Assembly: GCA_003486645.1 (NCBI GenBank)
Contig: DNGI01000522.1
Location: 3,942-28,955, forward strand
DNA length: 25,014 nt
Direction: 5' to 3'
DNA from: Cyanobacteria bacterium UBA11370
Lineage (GTDB): Bacteria; Cyanobacteriota; Cyanobacteriia; Cyanobacteriales; Coleofasciculaceae
Shown: positions 10,201-17,959 of the stretch, one piece after another
How positions within the stretch are numbered: the first letter of the stretch is position 1
How the letters are laid out: every line of letters begins with the position of its first letter
Program-made: the position numbers and the translations under genes
The notes under the pieces: generated by a model
What the model saw: only the letters and a program-made list of their open reading frames with translations
Databases searched by the model: none
What the model was told of the DNA's origin: nothing

Positions 10201-10662
10201 GAACAATTGATTAGTGATGAATTACGCTCATTCCTTAAAACCAAGCTCCCTGATTACATGGTACCATCGGCTTTTGTCCAGTTGGATAAATTACCATTAA
10301 CGCCCAATGGTAAAGTTGATCGTCGCGCTTTACCTAAACCGGAAATTGAAGAGAGTTTCTCAAATAAATTTGTCCTCCCTCGTAACTCTACAGAAGCGCA
10401 ATTAGCGGAGATCTGGTCATCGGTTTTAGGAATTGATCGAGTCGGAATTCATAATAACTTTTTTGAGTTAGGTGGACATTCTTTATTAGGAACTCAAGTG
10501 ATGTCTCGCATCTGTCAAGCGTTTGAAGTCGAGTTACCGTTGCGTTCTTTATTTGAATCGCCTACGGTAGCTGAATTAGGCGATCGCATTGAAACAATCC
10601 TCTGGGCTAAGTCAACTCAAATCCCATTAACTGAAACCGATCTAGAAGAAGGAGAACTATAA
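7264..10662 (+). CDS. NRPS module: docking domain - C - A (valine-like) - PCP
   Basis: Residues 1-55 (starting MNTIEFLSYLRRLNIRL) match the TubC-type N-terminal docking domain, which binds a short acidic tail on the upstream partner. Next come a condensation domain (about 65-500, HHIISDG at 204-210), an adenylation domain (A3 YTSGSTGKPKG from 680, A4 with Asp725) and a carrier domain (Ser1073). The pocket residues I read are D-A-F-W-L-G-G-T-F-K, one step from the common valine code DAFWIGGTFK, so valine or a similar branched residue is the best prediction. No epimerase, methylation or release domain. The protein ends LEEGEL, a probable docking tail. DNA from the A8 region to the carrier is nearly identical in places to the preceding gene, suggesting duplication or gene conversion between modules. 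Confidence 0.94.
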   Translation: MNTIEFLSYLRRLNIRLFADGDRLRCQAAPGTLTPILKAELAERKSEILTFLNQANIDSPKLIKSISREQDLPLSFAQQRLWFLNQLEGQSATYNISRALRLSGKLNLTALEQAFQTIVERHETLRTSFQVVNDSPVQLIAPQICFNLAVIELKKIANKEQSTQVQKLVNQQIQKPFDLSQAPLLRVTLLELESQSYILLLTIHHIISDGWSMGILIRELSSLYQAFCRGEPNPLPELPIQYADFAQWQREWLQGEVLTRQLNYWKAQLTDAPRLLELPIDHPRPPVQTFQGRRQQIQLNAELRQQLKTLSQQSEATLFMTLLAAFATLLYRYTSQADIVIGSPIANRNRSQIEPLIGFFVNTLALRVNLDGNPNFKELLTRVRQIVLDTHEHQDLPFEKLIEELQPERSLSYSPLFQVMLVLQNTPSSNLELPDITLTPLELDTETAKFDLTLSITETDQGLKGVWEYSTDLFNGETITRMAIHFQTLLEGIIANPNQPVSQLPILTEAERQQVLVDWNNTQTHYPKDKCIHQLFEEQVEKTSDAVAVVFDEQKLTYRELNNRANQLAHHLQNLGIQPEDLVGICVERSLEMIVGLLGILKAGGAYVPLDPTYPTERLAYMLEDAQVRVLLTQERFVEGLPANKSKVICLDANWEEISQHNQDNPLKVVSSNHLTYINYTSGSTGKPKGVAVVHRGVIRLLFGIDYVHLDATQRLLQMAPISFDAATFEIWGALLQGGRCVLFPERVPTAKNLRATVETHGITILWLTSALFNSIIDDDPEALSQIQQLLTGGEALSVAHVENALNALPSTQIINGYGPTESTTFTCCYSIPKYLKGTEQSISIGRPISNTQVYLLDSHLQPVPIGVPGELHIAGDGLARGYLNHPELTAEKFIPNPFSHEPDARLYKTGDIARYLPDGNIEFIGRIDHQVKIRGFRIELGEIEAVLSQHPQVQKTVVIAREYQPGNKRLVAYFVSNSEQLISDELRSFLKTKLPDYMVPSAFVQLDKLPLTPNGKVDRRALPKPEIEESFSNKFVLPRNSTEAQLAEIWSSVLGIDRVGIHNNFFELGGHSLLGTQVMSRICQAFEVELPLRSLFESPTVAELGDRIETILWAKSTQIPLTETDLEEGEL
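10649..10654 (+). promoter_or_regulatory. Ribosome binding site before the oxygenase gene
   Basis: AAGGAG falls in the codons for the EEGEL tail of the upstream NRPS and lies 12 bases before the ATG at 10667, which is somewhat long. It supports coupled translation of the oxygenase with the NRPS. Confidence 0.5.
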
Positions 10663-10666
10663 ATCC

Positions 10667-11650
10667 ATGAACCCAGTTACCGAAACCTTTGAATGTCCAA
10701 CGCCTTTGAAATCATATCTGTTCAAACCCGATAGTTACCTTCCTCTAGTTATTGAATCTGAGGGAATGAGTTTGATCGAGTTATGGGACTGGTTAACTGT
10801 TAATAAGTCTTGGTTAGAGCAAACACTCCTAAAACATGGAGGACTGCTGTTTCGAGGTTTTCCCCTATCTACACCACAGGAGTTTGATCAGTTTATTAAC
10901 ACTATCGAACCAACGACACGACCTTACATTGAAGGACAATCTCAAAGGACTAAAATTTACCAGCAGATTTACACATCTACTGAGTATCCAGCCGACCAAA
11001 ACATTACTTTGCATAATGAATTATCTTATACGTCTAATCCGCCCCGAAGACTCTTTTTCTTTTGTCAAATTGCTCCACAGGTAGGGGGAGAAACACCAAT
11101 TACAGATTGCCGGAAAGTGTATGAAAAAATGAATCTCTCTCGGCGCGATCGCTTTATTACTAAAAAGGTTCGCTATGTGAAAACAATGCACAATGGCAAG
11201 GGTTTTGGTAAATCTTGGCAGCAACATTTTGAGACTTCAGATCCAGCAAAAGTCGAACAGTATCTTCAGCAAAGTGATGTAAATTTTGGGTGGAAGGAAA
11301 ACGGGACTCTAGTAACTAGTCAAGTGCGTCCATCCGTTCTCCAACATCCAGAATCAGGTGAAATGTGTTGGTTTAACCAAGCAGACTTATGGCACTATAC
11401 AAATCTTGGTGCTATCGGTGATGAACTTGTCCGGTTATTAGGAGAAGAGAACCTACCCACTAACGCTTATTATGGGGATGGTACTCCAATTCAACCAGAA
11501 GATTTGAGTGCAATTCGTCAACTATTCTGGCATGAAGCCACTATCTTTACCTGGCATCAAGGAGATGTACTCCTACTCGATAATCGCCTTACAGCTCATG
11601 GTCGTAAAGCGTTCAAAGGAGAACGACGCATCTTAGTCGCTATGGCTTAA
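10667..11650 (+). CDS. SyrP/TauD-family Fe(II)/2-oxoglutarate-dependent oxygenase
   Basis: A 327-residue protein of the TauD/TfdA family, closest in appearance to SyrP-type enzymes that beta-hydroxylate amino acids bound to NRPS carriers. The iron facial triad is visible as His116-Asn-Glu118 (in LHNELSYT) and the distal His311 (in TAHGRKAF), followed by Arg320/Arg321, one of which should bind 2-oxoglutarate. Typical family stretches are GGLLFRGF near 58-65 and PQVGGETPITDCR. It starts 4 bases after the valine-type NRPS and precedes the free-standing A-PCP gene, so its likely substrate is an aminoacyl group on one of these carriers. Whether the residue is aspartate, as for SyrP, or another cannot be told from sequence. 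Cytosolic; no signal peptide. Confidence 0.9.
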   Translation: MNPVTETFECPTPLKSYLFKPDSYLPLVIESEGMSLIELWDWLTVNKSWLEQTLLKHGGLLFRGFPLSTPQEFDQFINTIEPTTRPYIEGQSQRTKIYQQIYTSTEYPADQNITLHNELSYTSNPPRRLFFFCQIAPQVGGETPITDCRKVYEKMNLSRRDRFITKKVRYVKTMHNGKGFGKSWQQHFETSDPAKVEQYLQQSDVNFGWKENGTLVTSQVRPSVLQHPESGEMCWFNQADLWHYTNLGAIGDELVRLLGEENLPTNAYYGDGTPIQPEDLSAIRQLFWHEATIFTWHQGDVLLLDNRLTAHGRKAFKGERRILVAMA

Positions 11651-11672
11651 GTAACATCATAACATCAGGTTC

Positions 11673-13571
11673 ATGATCAGCATGAAAGTATATTCTGATA
11701 TCGAATCAATCTTAAACCTATTCGAGTTACAGGTTCAAAAACAACCTGAAGCTATTGCCATCAACTATCAAGGAGAGTTGTTAACGTATCGACAACTCAA
11801 TAATCAGGCTAACCACTTAGCCATCTCTCTACAAAAGCGAGGGGTAGTTCCTGAAGTCCTTGTTGGAATTTGTGCTGAACGATCCTTAGATATAGTAATA
11901 GGGATATTGGGTATTCTTAAAGCTGGAGCAGCGTTTGTCCCTCTCGATCCAAGCTATCCTAAAGAACGAATAGCTTGCATTATTGAAGAAACAAAAATGG
12001 GGCTGTTAATCACTCAGAATCATTTGATTGAAAAAATACTTTACCCCGAAAAATCTATACTTTTAATCGATACAGAATGCCCACAAATCACCGCAGAAGA
12101 TGAAGTTCTATTGCCAACGAACGTAACTTCTGAAAACCTGGCATATATTATGTACACGTCTGGTTCTACGGGAAAGCCAAAAGGAGTACAAATCACTCGC
12201 TCTCAGGTTGATTATTATGTTCAAGCTATTCATAAACTATTAAATCTTGATGCTCATGATATTTATTTACACACCGCATCATTTTCTTTCTCCTCCTCAA
12301 TACGCCAGCTATTCCTCCCCTTGTCTCAAGGCGCACAAATTATTCTTGCATCTAGCGACGATACAAAAAATCCTCTGAGTTTATTGAGATTAATCCAGAC
12401 CCAGAACATTACTGTCTTTGATACGCTAGCCTCTATCTGGCATTATGCTCTAATGGCGTTAGAAGAAATGGACAAGAGACAACGAGAACACCTGCTCGAT
12501 TCTCCGTTGCGGCTACTCCTATTTTCGGGAGAATTATTAACCTCTCAATTACTCAAAAAAGTACGCCAAGCATTCAAAACTTCTCCTCGTATAATTAATC
12601 TTTATGGACAAACTGAAACTCTGGGAGTTTGTGCTTATGAAATTCCGGGTAAATTCAACCAAGAAGAAGGATATGTACCCGTAGGATATCCCTATTCTCA
12701 TCATCAATGTTATATATTAAACCCACAGAGTCAGCCTTTAGGAATCCGTGAGATAGGTGAATTGTATGTTGCTGGTGCTAGTCTAGGTCGTGGCTATTTA
12801 AATGACCCGAACCTAACATCCCAAAGGTTTATCTCTAATCCGTTAACTAACAATTTGGGAGAACAACTCTATAAAACGGGAGACTTAGCTCGCTACTTAC
12901 CTGATCGGACTATAGAAATAGTAGGTCGCCAGGATTTTCAAATCAAAATTAGAGGAATTCGTGTTGAACTTGGGGAAATTGAGTCCACACTAAGACTTCA
13001 TTCTACAGTTAAGTCTGTAGTAGTCATTGGCAGAGAAGATAAACCGGATGACAAGCGCTTAGTTGCTTATATTGTGCCTAAATTATTGGAATCTAAGGTT
13101 AATCAAAAGACGTTGATCAAAGAACTAAGCCAACTGTTGAAAGCAAAGTTACCCGATTATATGATGCCTTCATCGTTTGTGCTGCTTGATACTTTGCCTA
13201 TCACACCCAATGGCAAAATTGATTACGATGCTTTGCCGATTCCTGAGACTCCTGACAACTGGAGAGAAGAAACCCTAGTTGTTAAACCTCGCACTGCAAC
13301 GGAAGAACGATTAGCGACGATTTGGACAACGATCTTAGGAATCAAACAGATAGGCATTGATGATAATTTCTTTGAACTCGGAGGGCATTCTCTCTTAGCC
13401 ACTCAAGTTATCTCTCGTATCCGCGAAGCGTTCAACGTAGAGTTACCATTGCTCTCGTTATTTGAAGCGCCTACGCTTGGTGAATTAAGCGATCGCATTG
13501 AAACAATTTTATGGGCGAATTCAACACCATTAGCATCTATTCAAACTAATCGAGAAGAAGGAGAACTATGA
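11673..13571 (+). CDS. Stand-alone NRPS adenylation-carrier didomain with atypical pocket
   Basis: Residues 1 to about 525 form an adenylation domain (A3 YTSGSTGKPKG from 161; YKTGDLARYLP; final Lys in ITPNGKID), followed by a carrier with Ser573 in GGHSLLA. There is no condensation domain and no N-terminal docking domain. Core A4 reads FSFSSSIRQLF, so the residue that normally anchors the alpha-amino group (Asp235 in GrsA numbering) is Ser207 here, and position 239 is Arg211. The A5 motif is YGQTE, not YGPTE. The pocket I read is S-S-R-D-L-S-L-G-V-K, which fits no standard alpha-amino acid code known to me. It may activate a beta-amino, keto, hydroxy or aryl acid, or bind an acidic substrate in another orientation. 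The tail ends REEGEL like protein 3, so it may dock onto the final NRPS. An alternative ATG lies three codons downstream (11682). Confidence 0.92.
   Translation: MISMKVYSDIESILNLFELQVQKQPEAIAINYQGELLTYRQLNNQANHLAISLQKRGVVPEVLVGICAERSLDIVIGILGILKAGAAFVPLDPSYPKERIACIIEETKMGLLITQNHLIEKILYPEKSILLIDTECPQITAEDEVLLPTNVTSENLAYIMYTSGSTGKPKGVQITRSQVDYYVQAIHKLLNLDAHDIYLHTASFSFSSSIRQLFLPLSQGAQIILASSDDTKNPLSLLRLIQTQNITVFDTLASIWHYALMALEEMDKRQREHLLDSPLRLLLFSGELLTSQLLKKVRQAFKTSPRIINLYGQTETLGVCAYEIPGKFNQEEGYVPVGYPYSHHQCYILNPQSQPLGIREIGELYVAGASLGRGYLNDPNLTSQRFISNPLTNNLGEQLYKTGDLARYLPDRTIEIVGRQDFQIKIRGIRVELGEIESTLRLHSTVKSVVVIGREDKPDDKRLVAYIVPKLLESKVNQKTLIKELSQLLKAKLPDYMMPSSFVLLDTLPITPNGKIDYDALPIPETPDNWREETLVVKPRTATEERLATIWTTILGIKQIGIDDNFFELGGHSLLATQVISRIREAFNVELPLLSLFEAPTLGELSDRIETILWANSTPLASIQTNREEGEL
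13558..13563 (+). promoter_or_regulatory. Ribosome binding site before the final NRPS gene
   Basis: AAGGAG sits 4 bases before the ATG at 13568 and is encoded within the EEGEL tail of the preceding A-PCP protein. The ATG overlaps the upstream stop (ATGA), pointing to tightly coupled translation. Confidence 0.7.
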
Positions 13572-16500
13572 AATCCATTGAAGAACTTTTATCTGAACTA
13601 CGCCGTCTTGAGATTAAACTATGGATTGATCAGGGTCGCTTGCGGTATAGTGCGCCCCAGGGAACTATCAACCCTGAATTATTGGAGCAAATGCGATCGC
13701 GTAAGGGAGAAATTCTGGCATTTCTAGAGCAATTTCAGCCAAACCCATCTGCACCCATTAAACCTGTTCCCAGAACCCAAAATATCCCTCTATCTTTCGC
13801 TCAACAACGATTGTGGTTTCTCGACCAACTTGAAGGCAACAGCTCTGCTTACAATATGCCCATGGCGTTACGTCTGAAGGGCAACCTCAATGTCGCTGCC
13901 CTACAACAAGCCTTACAATCCATCATCGAGCGTCATGAAAATCTACGCACCAACTTTGCAACTCAAAATGGCGCTCCGATCACAATTATTCACTCCTATT
14001 TTAACTTCTCATTGCCCCTAATCAATTTGCAAAACCTATCGGAAACTGAACAAGAAATTGAATTAGAAAAATTAATTAATAAAGAACATTTACAACCCTT
14101 TGACCTCAAAAATGATTGCTTAATTCGCGGGACTCTACTAAGGCTACAAGACCAAAACCATATCTTACTACTCACTCTCCACCACATCATCTCAGATGGT
14201 TGGTCGATGAACTTGTTGCGTCAGGAACTTGGAACACTTTACTCCGCCTTTTCTAATAATCAGCCTTCTCCTTTACCTAACTTGCCCATCCAATATGCTG
14301 ATTTTGCTTACTGGCAACAAGAATGGTTAACCCGAGAAATCTATCAAAAACACCTATCTTACTGGAAAAAACAACTCGACGGCGCACCCCCCTTGTTAGA
14401 GTTACCCCTTGATTATGCTAGACCAACCCTTCAAACATTTACGGGGAAAAAACATTCTCAACACCTTTCCAAATGCCTTAGTGAAACTCTAAAAACCCTG
14501 AGTCAAAACGAAGGTGTGACTCTATTTATGACCTTATTAGCGGCTTTCAACGTTCTACTATATCGCTACACAGGCACAGAAGATATTTTAGTTGGTACTC
14601 CTGTTGCAGGTCGTAATCGATCTGAAGTTGAACCCTTAATTGGATTTTTTATTAATACCATTGTTCTCCGCACCCACCTGAATGGCAATCCGAGTTTTCA
14701 AGAACTTTTAAGTCGAGTTAAAGAGGTGACATTGGGGGCATATGAGCATCAAGAAATGCCCTTTGAAAAGCTAGTTGAAGAACTGCAACCCGAACGGAGT
14801 TTGAGTTATAATCCTCTGTTCCAAGTGTGGTTCAATATGGTTAATTTAAAGTTCAAACCATTAGAATTGCCAGACTTGACGGTAGAGTTGCTTTCTAGTT
14901 CAGAAGCGGCATCGAAATTTGATATTACGCTGTACGTGCGAGAGCAATCTGAAAGCATCACGCTGGACTGGGTTTATAACCGAGAGTTGTTCAATCCTGA
15001 AACTATTACGGGGATGGCAGAACGTTTTCAAACCTTATTAGAAAGTATCATTGCCGCTCCTGAGAAATCCATTAGTAATCTGTGTATTTTAAGTCAAACA
15101 GAACGCCAAAGAGGGTATCAGTTTAAAAATAGGGTCTGCCTTGACAAACCTTTTACAGAATTTCCCAAAACAGCCATTGAGCAATCCATCTCAGACCGCT
15201 TTTCTGAGCAAGTTAATCAATATCCTGAGCATATTGCCATTCATACCAAAAACCATCAGTGGACTTATAGTCAATTAAATGAGCAGGCGAATGCGATCGC
15301 TCAAACTCTCCAGCAACGGTGCGGAGAAAATTATCAACGCATCGCTCTATTATTGGAACAGGATGCTCCAGCGATCGCCGCTATTCTAGGCGTTCTTAAA
15401 AGTGGCAAAACCTATATTCCCCTCGACCCCAGCTACCCCCGACTTAGACTGACGTATAATCTTGAAGATTCCCAAGCGACTGCGATCCTAACTAACAATA
15501 CTAATCTGGCTTTTGCTCAACAATTAACCTCGGAAAACATTCATCTGATTAATATTGATGAAATCGACTTAGAAAACGCTGGAGATCAGATTAATCTGTC
15601 GGTTTCCCCAGATACCCCAGCCTACATTCTCTATACATCCGGTTCCACTGGACAACCCAAAGGTGTTGTGCAAAACCATCGCAATGTCCTGCATTTTATC
15701 CGCAACTATACGAATAATCTCCATATTGCCCCTGATGATAAGTTAACCCTGCTAGCATCCTATAGCTTTGATGCAGCAGTGATGGATATCTTTGCTGCCT
15801 TATTAAATGGTGCTACTTTATGTCCATTTGATATTAAAGCTGAGGGTTTCACTAAACTTTCCCAATGGCTAACTCAACAGAAAATTACCATTTACCACTC
15901 TACGCCCACTGTTTATCGACATTTTATCGACGGCTTATCGAGATTTGTTCAATCTGAAAAACTCGCCTTTCCGCAAATCCGTTTAGTTGTTTTGGGGGGA
16001 GAGGAAGTCGTCAAAAAAGATGTTGAGTTATCCCAAAATTATTTCTCTAAAAATTGTATTTTAGTTAACGGGTATGGCTGCACAGAATCTTCGTTTAATT
16101 TACTACATTTAATTAATCATGATACAGTCATTCCAGGTCAAGCCGTTCCCGTTGGTTATCCCTTTGAAGAAACCGAAATTTTATTACTGAATCACGCAGG
16201 TATTAATGCTCAAATTTATGGAAAAATTGCGATTAGAAGTCCTCATATTGCTTTAGAATATTGGCAAAAGCCGGAACTCACGCAAGCTGTATTTTTACCC
16301 GATCCGGATGGCGGAAACCGCCGAATTTACTGCACCGGAGATTTAGGCCGTTTAAGACCAAATGGCACGATTGAATTTTTAGGCAGGAGAGATTTTCAAG
16401 TCAAACTTCGCGGTTTCCGCATCGAACTTGGTGAGATTGAGACAACTTTACTGCAATACTCGGCGGTTCGAGAAACGATCGTTATTGCCTCCCCAGATAA

Positions 16501-17902
16501 TTTTGGTAATAAGCAGTTAGTCGCTTATGTAGTTCCCCAATCAGAATCAATTCCTACTTCTTTAGAATTACGTAACTTCCTCAAAGATAGGCTACCGCAC
16601 TATATGGTGCCAGCTACCTTTGTAATGTTGGATGCTTTGCCCTTAACTCCCAATGGTAAAGTTAACCGTCGCGCTTTACCTAAACCTGACGTAACTAAAC
16701 TTGAATCAGAAGACACGGCTATTGCTCCCCGTAATGAATTAGAACTGCAATTAATAAAGATTTGGGAAAATGTTCTCAAGACTCAACCAATTAGCATACT
16801 CGATAACTTCTTTGAGCTAGGAGGACATTCTCTCCTCGCTGTGCAATTGTTTAGTGAAATTAACAAGATTATCGGTCAGGATCTTCCCATAGCGACCCTT
16901 TTTCAAGCACCAACAGTTGAAGAATTAGCGCATATTTTACGTCAAAAAGAATGGTCGCCATCTTGGTCGAGTTTGGTTCCGATTAAACCGGAAGGTTCCA
17001 AACCACCATTTTTCTTTCATGGTGGTGCTGCGGATGCTATGACTTGGGCAAAATTTGGTCGTCAATTAGCACCCGATCAGCCTTTTTACGGTTTGCAACT
17101 TCCAGCTTTAGATGGGAAGCATGAGTTTCAAAGTTCTGTTGAAGAAATAGCGGCTGATTGTCTCAAAGAAATACGGACAGTTCAACCGAATGGACCTTAT
17201 TTTATTGGTGGTCACTGCTTTGGTGGAACGGTCGCCTTTGAAATAGCGCAGCAGCTTCATGCTCAAGGTGAGAAAGTAGCATGGCTAGCTTTAGTGGATG
17301 CTTATTCGCCTAAATCTGTACCGAACAATAGTCTAAGTCTACGAATTCAGGCTCTCGTTCATAAATGGGACTTTTTACTTTACAAAACCTACTACTATCA
17401 TGTTGATGAATTAAGAAAACGCTCCTTAATTGGCAAGGTCAACTATATGATAGATTGGTTAGAAAAAAAGGCAAAATTTAAGCTAAATTCTAGGAGGGAA
17501 ACTAAGCGCACAAAATCACAAAATAGTGCCAATCTAAAGGCTTCCTCAAATCACAAAGTTTCTGAGCAATCCCAAAATTCAAGCGAATTTGTTTCTCATG
17601 AGATTCGTTACATCGAGGCTCATAAAGCCAACCGAGCAGCAAAGGCAAAGTATAGTCCTCAAGTCTACCCTGGTTGTATTACTCTCTTCCGTGCTAAAAA
17701 GCAAACGCTAGAATGGTATTTCGGTCAGAAATTAGGTTGGGAAGAATTAGTAGCGGGGGGAGTAGAGTGTTATGAAATTCCTGGTCTTTTTGGTAATCTA
17801 TTTAATCAAAGTTCTCTACCGATTTTGATTGAGAAAGTAAAAATGTGCTTAGAGGAAGCCCAAATTGATACCAGAAAGTCCAATTCACCCTCACCCAACT
17901 GA
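13568..17902 (+). CDS. Terminal NRPS: docking - C - A - PCP - atypical Cys thioesterase
   Basis: Layout: TubC-type docking domain (1-55); condensation domain (HHIISDG at 205-211); adenylation domain (A3 YTSGSTGQPKG from 689, A4 with Asp735); carrier (Ser1088); thioesterase from about 1130 to the end. The adenylation A5 motif is YGCTE and the pocket I read is D-A-M-H-V-G-G-F-N-K, which I cannot assign. The thioesterase nucleophile motif is GGHCFGG, with Cys1217 where Ser is usual; Asp1244 (ALVDAYSP) can be the acid. The segment that should carry the catalytic His reads IPGLFGNLF, with Phe1408 in the His place, and no His follows it. A Lys/Ser/Asn-rich insert (about 1300-1345) lies in the lid region. 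The domain may use an unusual release chemistry, rely on a His from elsewhere, or be impaired. It is the last synthetase gene; the next gene starts 57 bases on. Confidence 0.94.
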   Translation: MKSIEELLSELRRLEIKLWIDQGRLRYSAPQGTINPELLEQMRSRKGEILAFLEQFQPNPSAPIKPVPRTQNIPLSFAQQRLWFLDQLEGNSSAYNMPMALRLKGNLNVAALQQALQSIIERHENLRTNFATQNGAPITIIHSYFNFSLPLINLQNLSETEQEIELEKLINKEHLQPFDLKNDCLIRGTLLRLQDQNHILLLTLHHIISDGWSMNLLRQELGTLYSAFSNNQPSPLPNLPIQYADFAYWQQEWLTREIYQKHLSYWKKQLDGAPPLLELPLDYARPTLQTFTGKKHSQHLSKCLSETLKTLSQNEGVTLFMTLLAAFNVLLYRYTGTEDILVGTPVAGRNRSEVEPLIGFFINTIVLRTHLNGNPSFQELLSRVKEVTLGAYEHQEMPFEKLVEELQPERSLSYNPLFQVWFNMVNLKFKPLELPDLTVELLSSSEAASKFDITLYVREQSESITLDWVYNRELFNPETITGMAERFQTLLESIIAAPEKSISNLCILSQTERQRGYQFKNRVCLDKPFTEFPKTAIEQSISDRFSEQVNQYPEHIAIHTKNHQWTYSQLNEQANAIAQTLQQRCGENYQRIALLLEQDAPAIAAILGVLKSGKTYIPLDPSYPRLRLTYNLEDSQATAILTNNTNLAFAQQLTSENIHLINIDEIDLENAGDQINLSVSPDTPAYILYTSGSTGQPKGVVQNHRNVLHFIRNYTNNLHIAPDDKLTLLASYSFDAAVMDIFAALLNGATLCPFDIKAEGFTKLSQWLTQQKITIYHSTPTVYRHFIDGLSRFVQSEKLAFPQIRLVVLGGEEVVKKDVELSQNYFSKNCILVNGYGCTESSFNLLHLINHDTVIPGQAVPVGYPFEETEILLLNHAGINAQIYGKIAIRSPHIALEYWQKPELTQAVFLPDPDGGNRRIYCTGDLGRLRPNGTIEFLGRRDFQVKLRGFRIELGEIETTLLQYSAVRETIVIASPDNFGNKQLVAYVVPQSESIPTSLELRNFLKDRLPHYMVPATFVMLDALPLTPNGKVNRRALPKPDVTKLESEDTAIAPRNELELQLIKIWENVLKTQPISILDNFFELGGHSLLAVQLFSEINKIIGQDLPIATLFQAPTVEELAHILRQKEWSPSWSSLVPIKPEGSKPPFFFHGGAADAMTWAKFGRQLAPDQPFYGLQLPALDGKHEFQSSVEEIAADCLKEIRTVQPNGPYFIGGHCFGGTVAFEIAQQLHAQGEKVAWLALVDAYSPKSVPNNSLSLRIQALVHKWDFLLYKTYYYHVDELRKRSLIGKVNYMIDWLEKKAKFKLNSRRETKRTKSQNSANLKASSNHKVSEQSQNSSEFVSHEIRYIEAHKANRAAKAKYSPQVYPGCITLFRAKKQTLEWYFGQKLGWEELVAGGVECYEIPGLFGNLFNQSSLPILIEKVKMCLEEAQIDTRKSNSPSPN

Positions 17903-17959
17903 TCTTATCTTAAGCCATACACAATCGTTAAAAACTATCGTTAACTCACTCAACTAGAA

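Noticed and set aside
17924..17944. ATCGTTAA direct repeats between the last NRPS and the glycosyltransferase
   Set aside because: Two 8-base copies only, in AT-rich sequence; likely chance.
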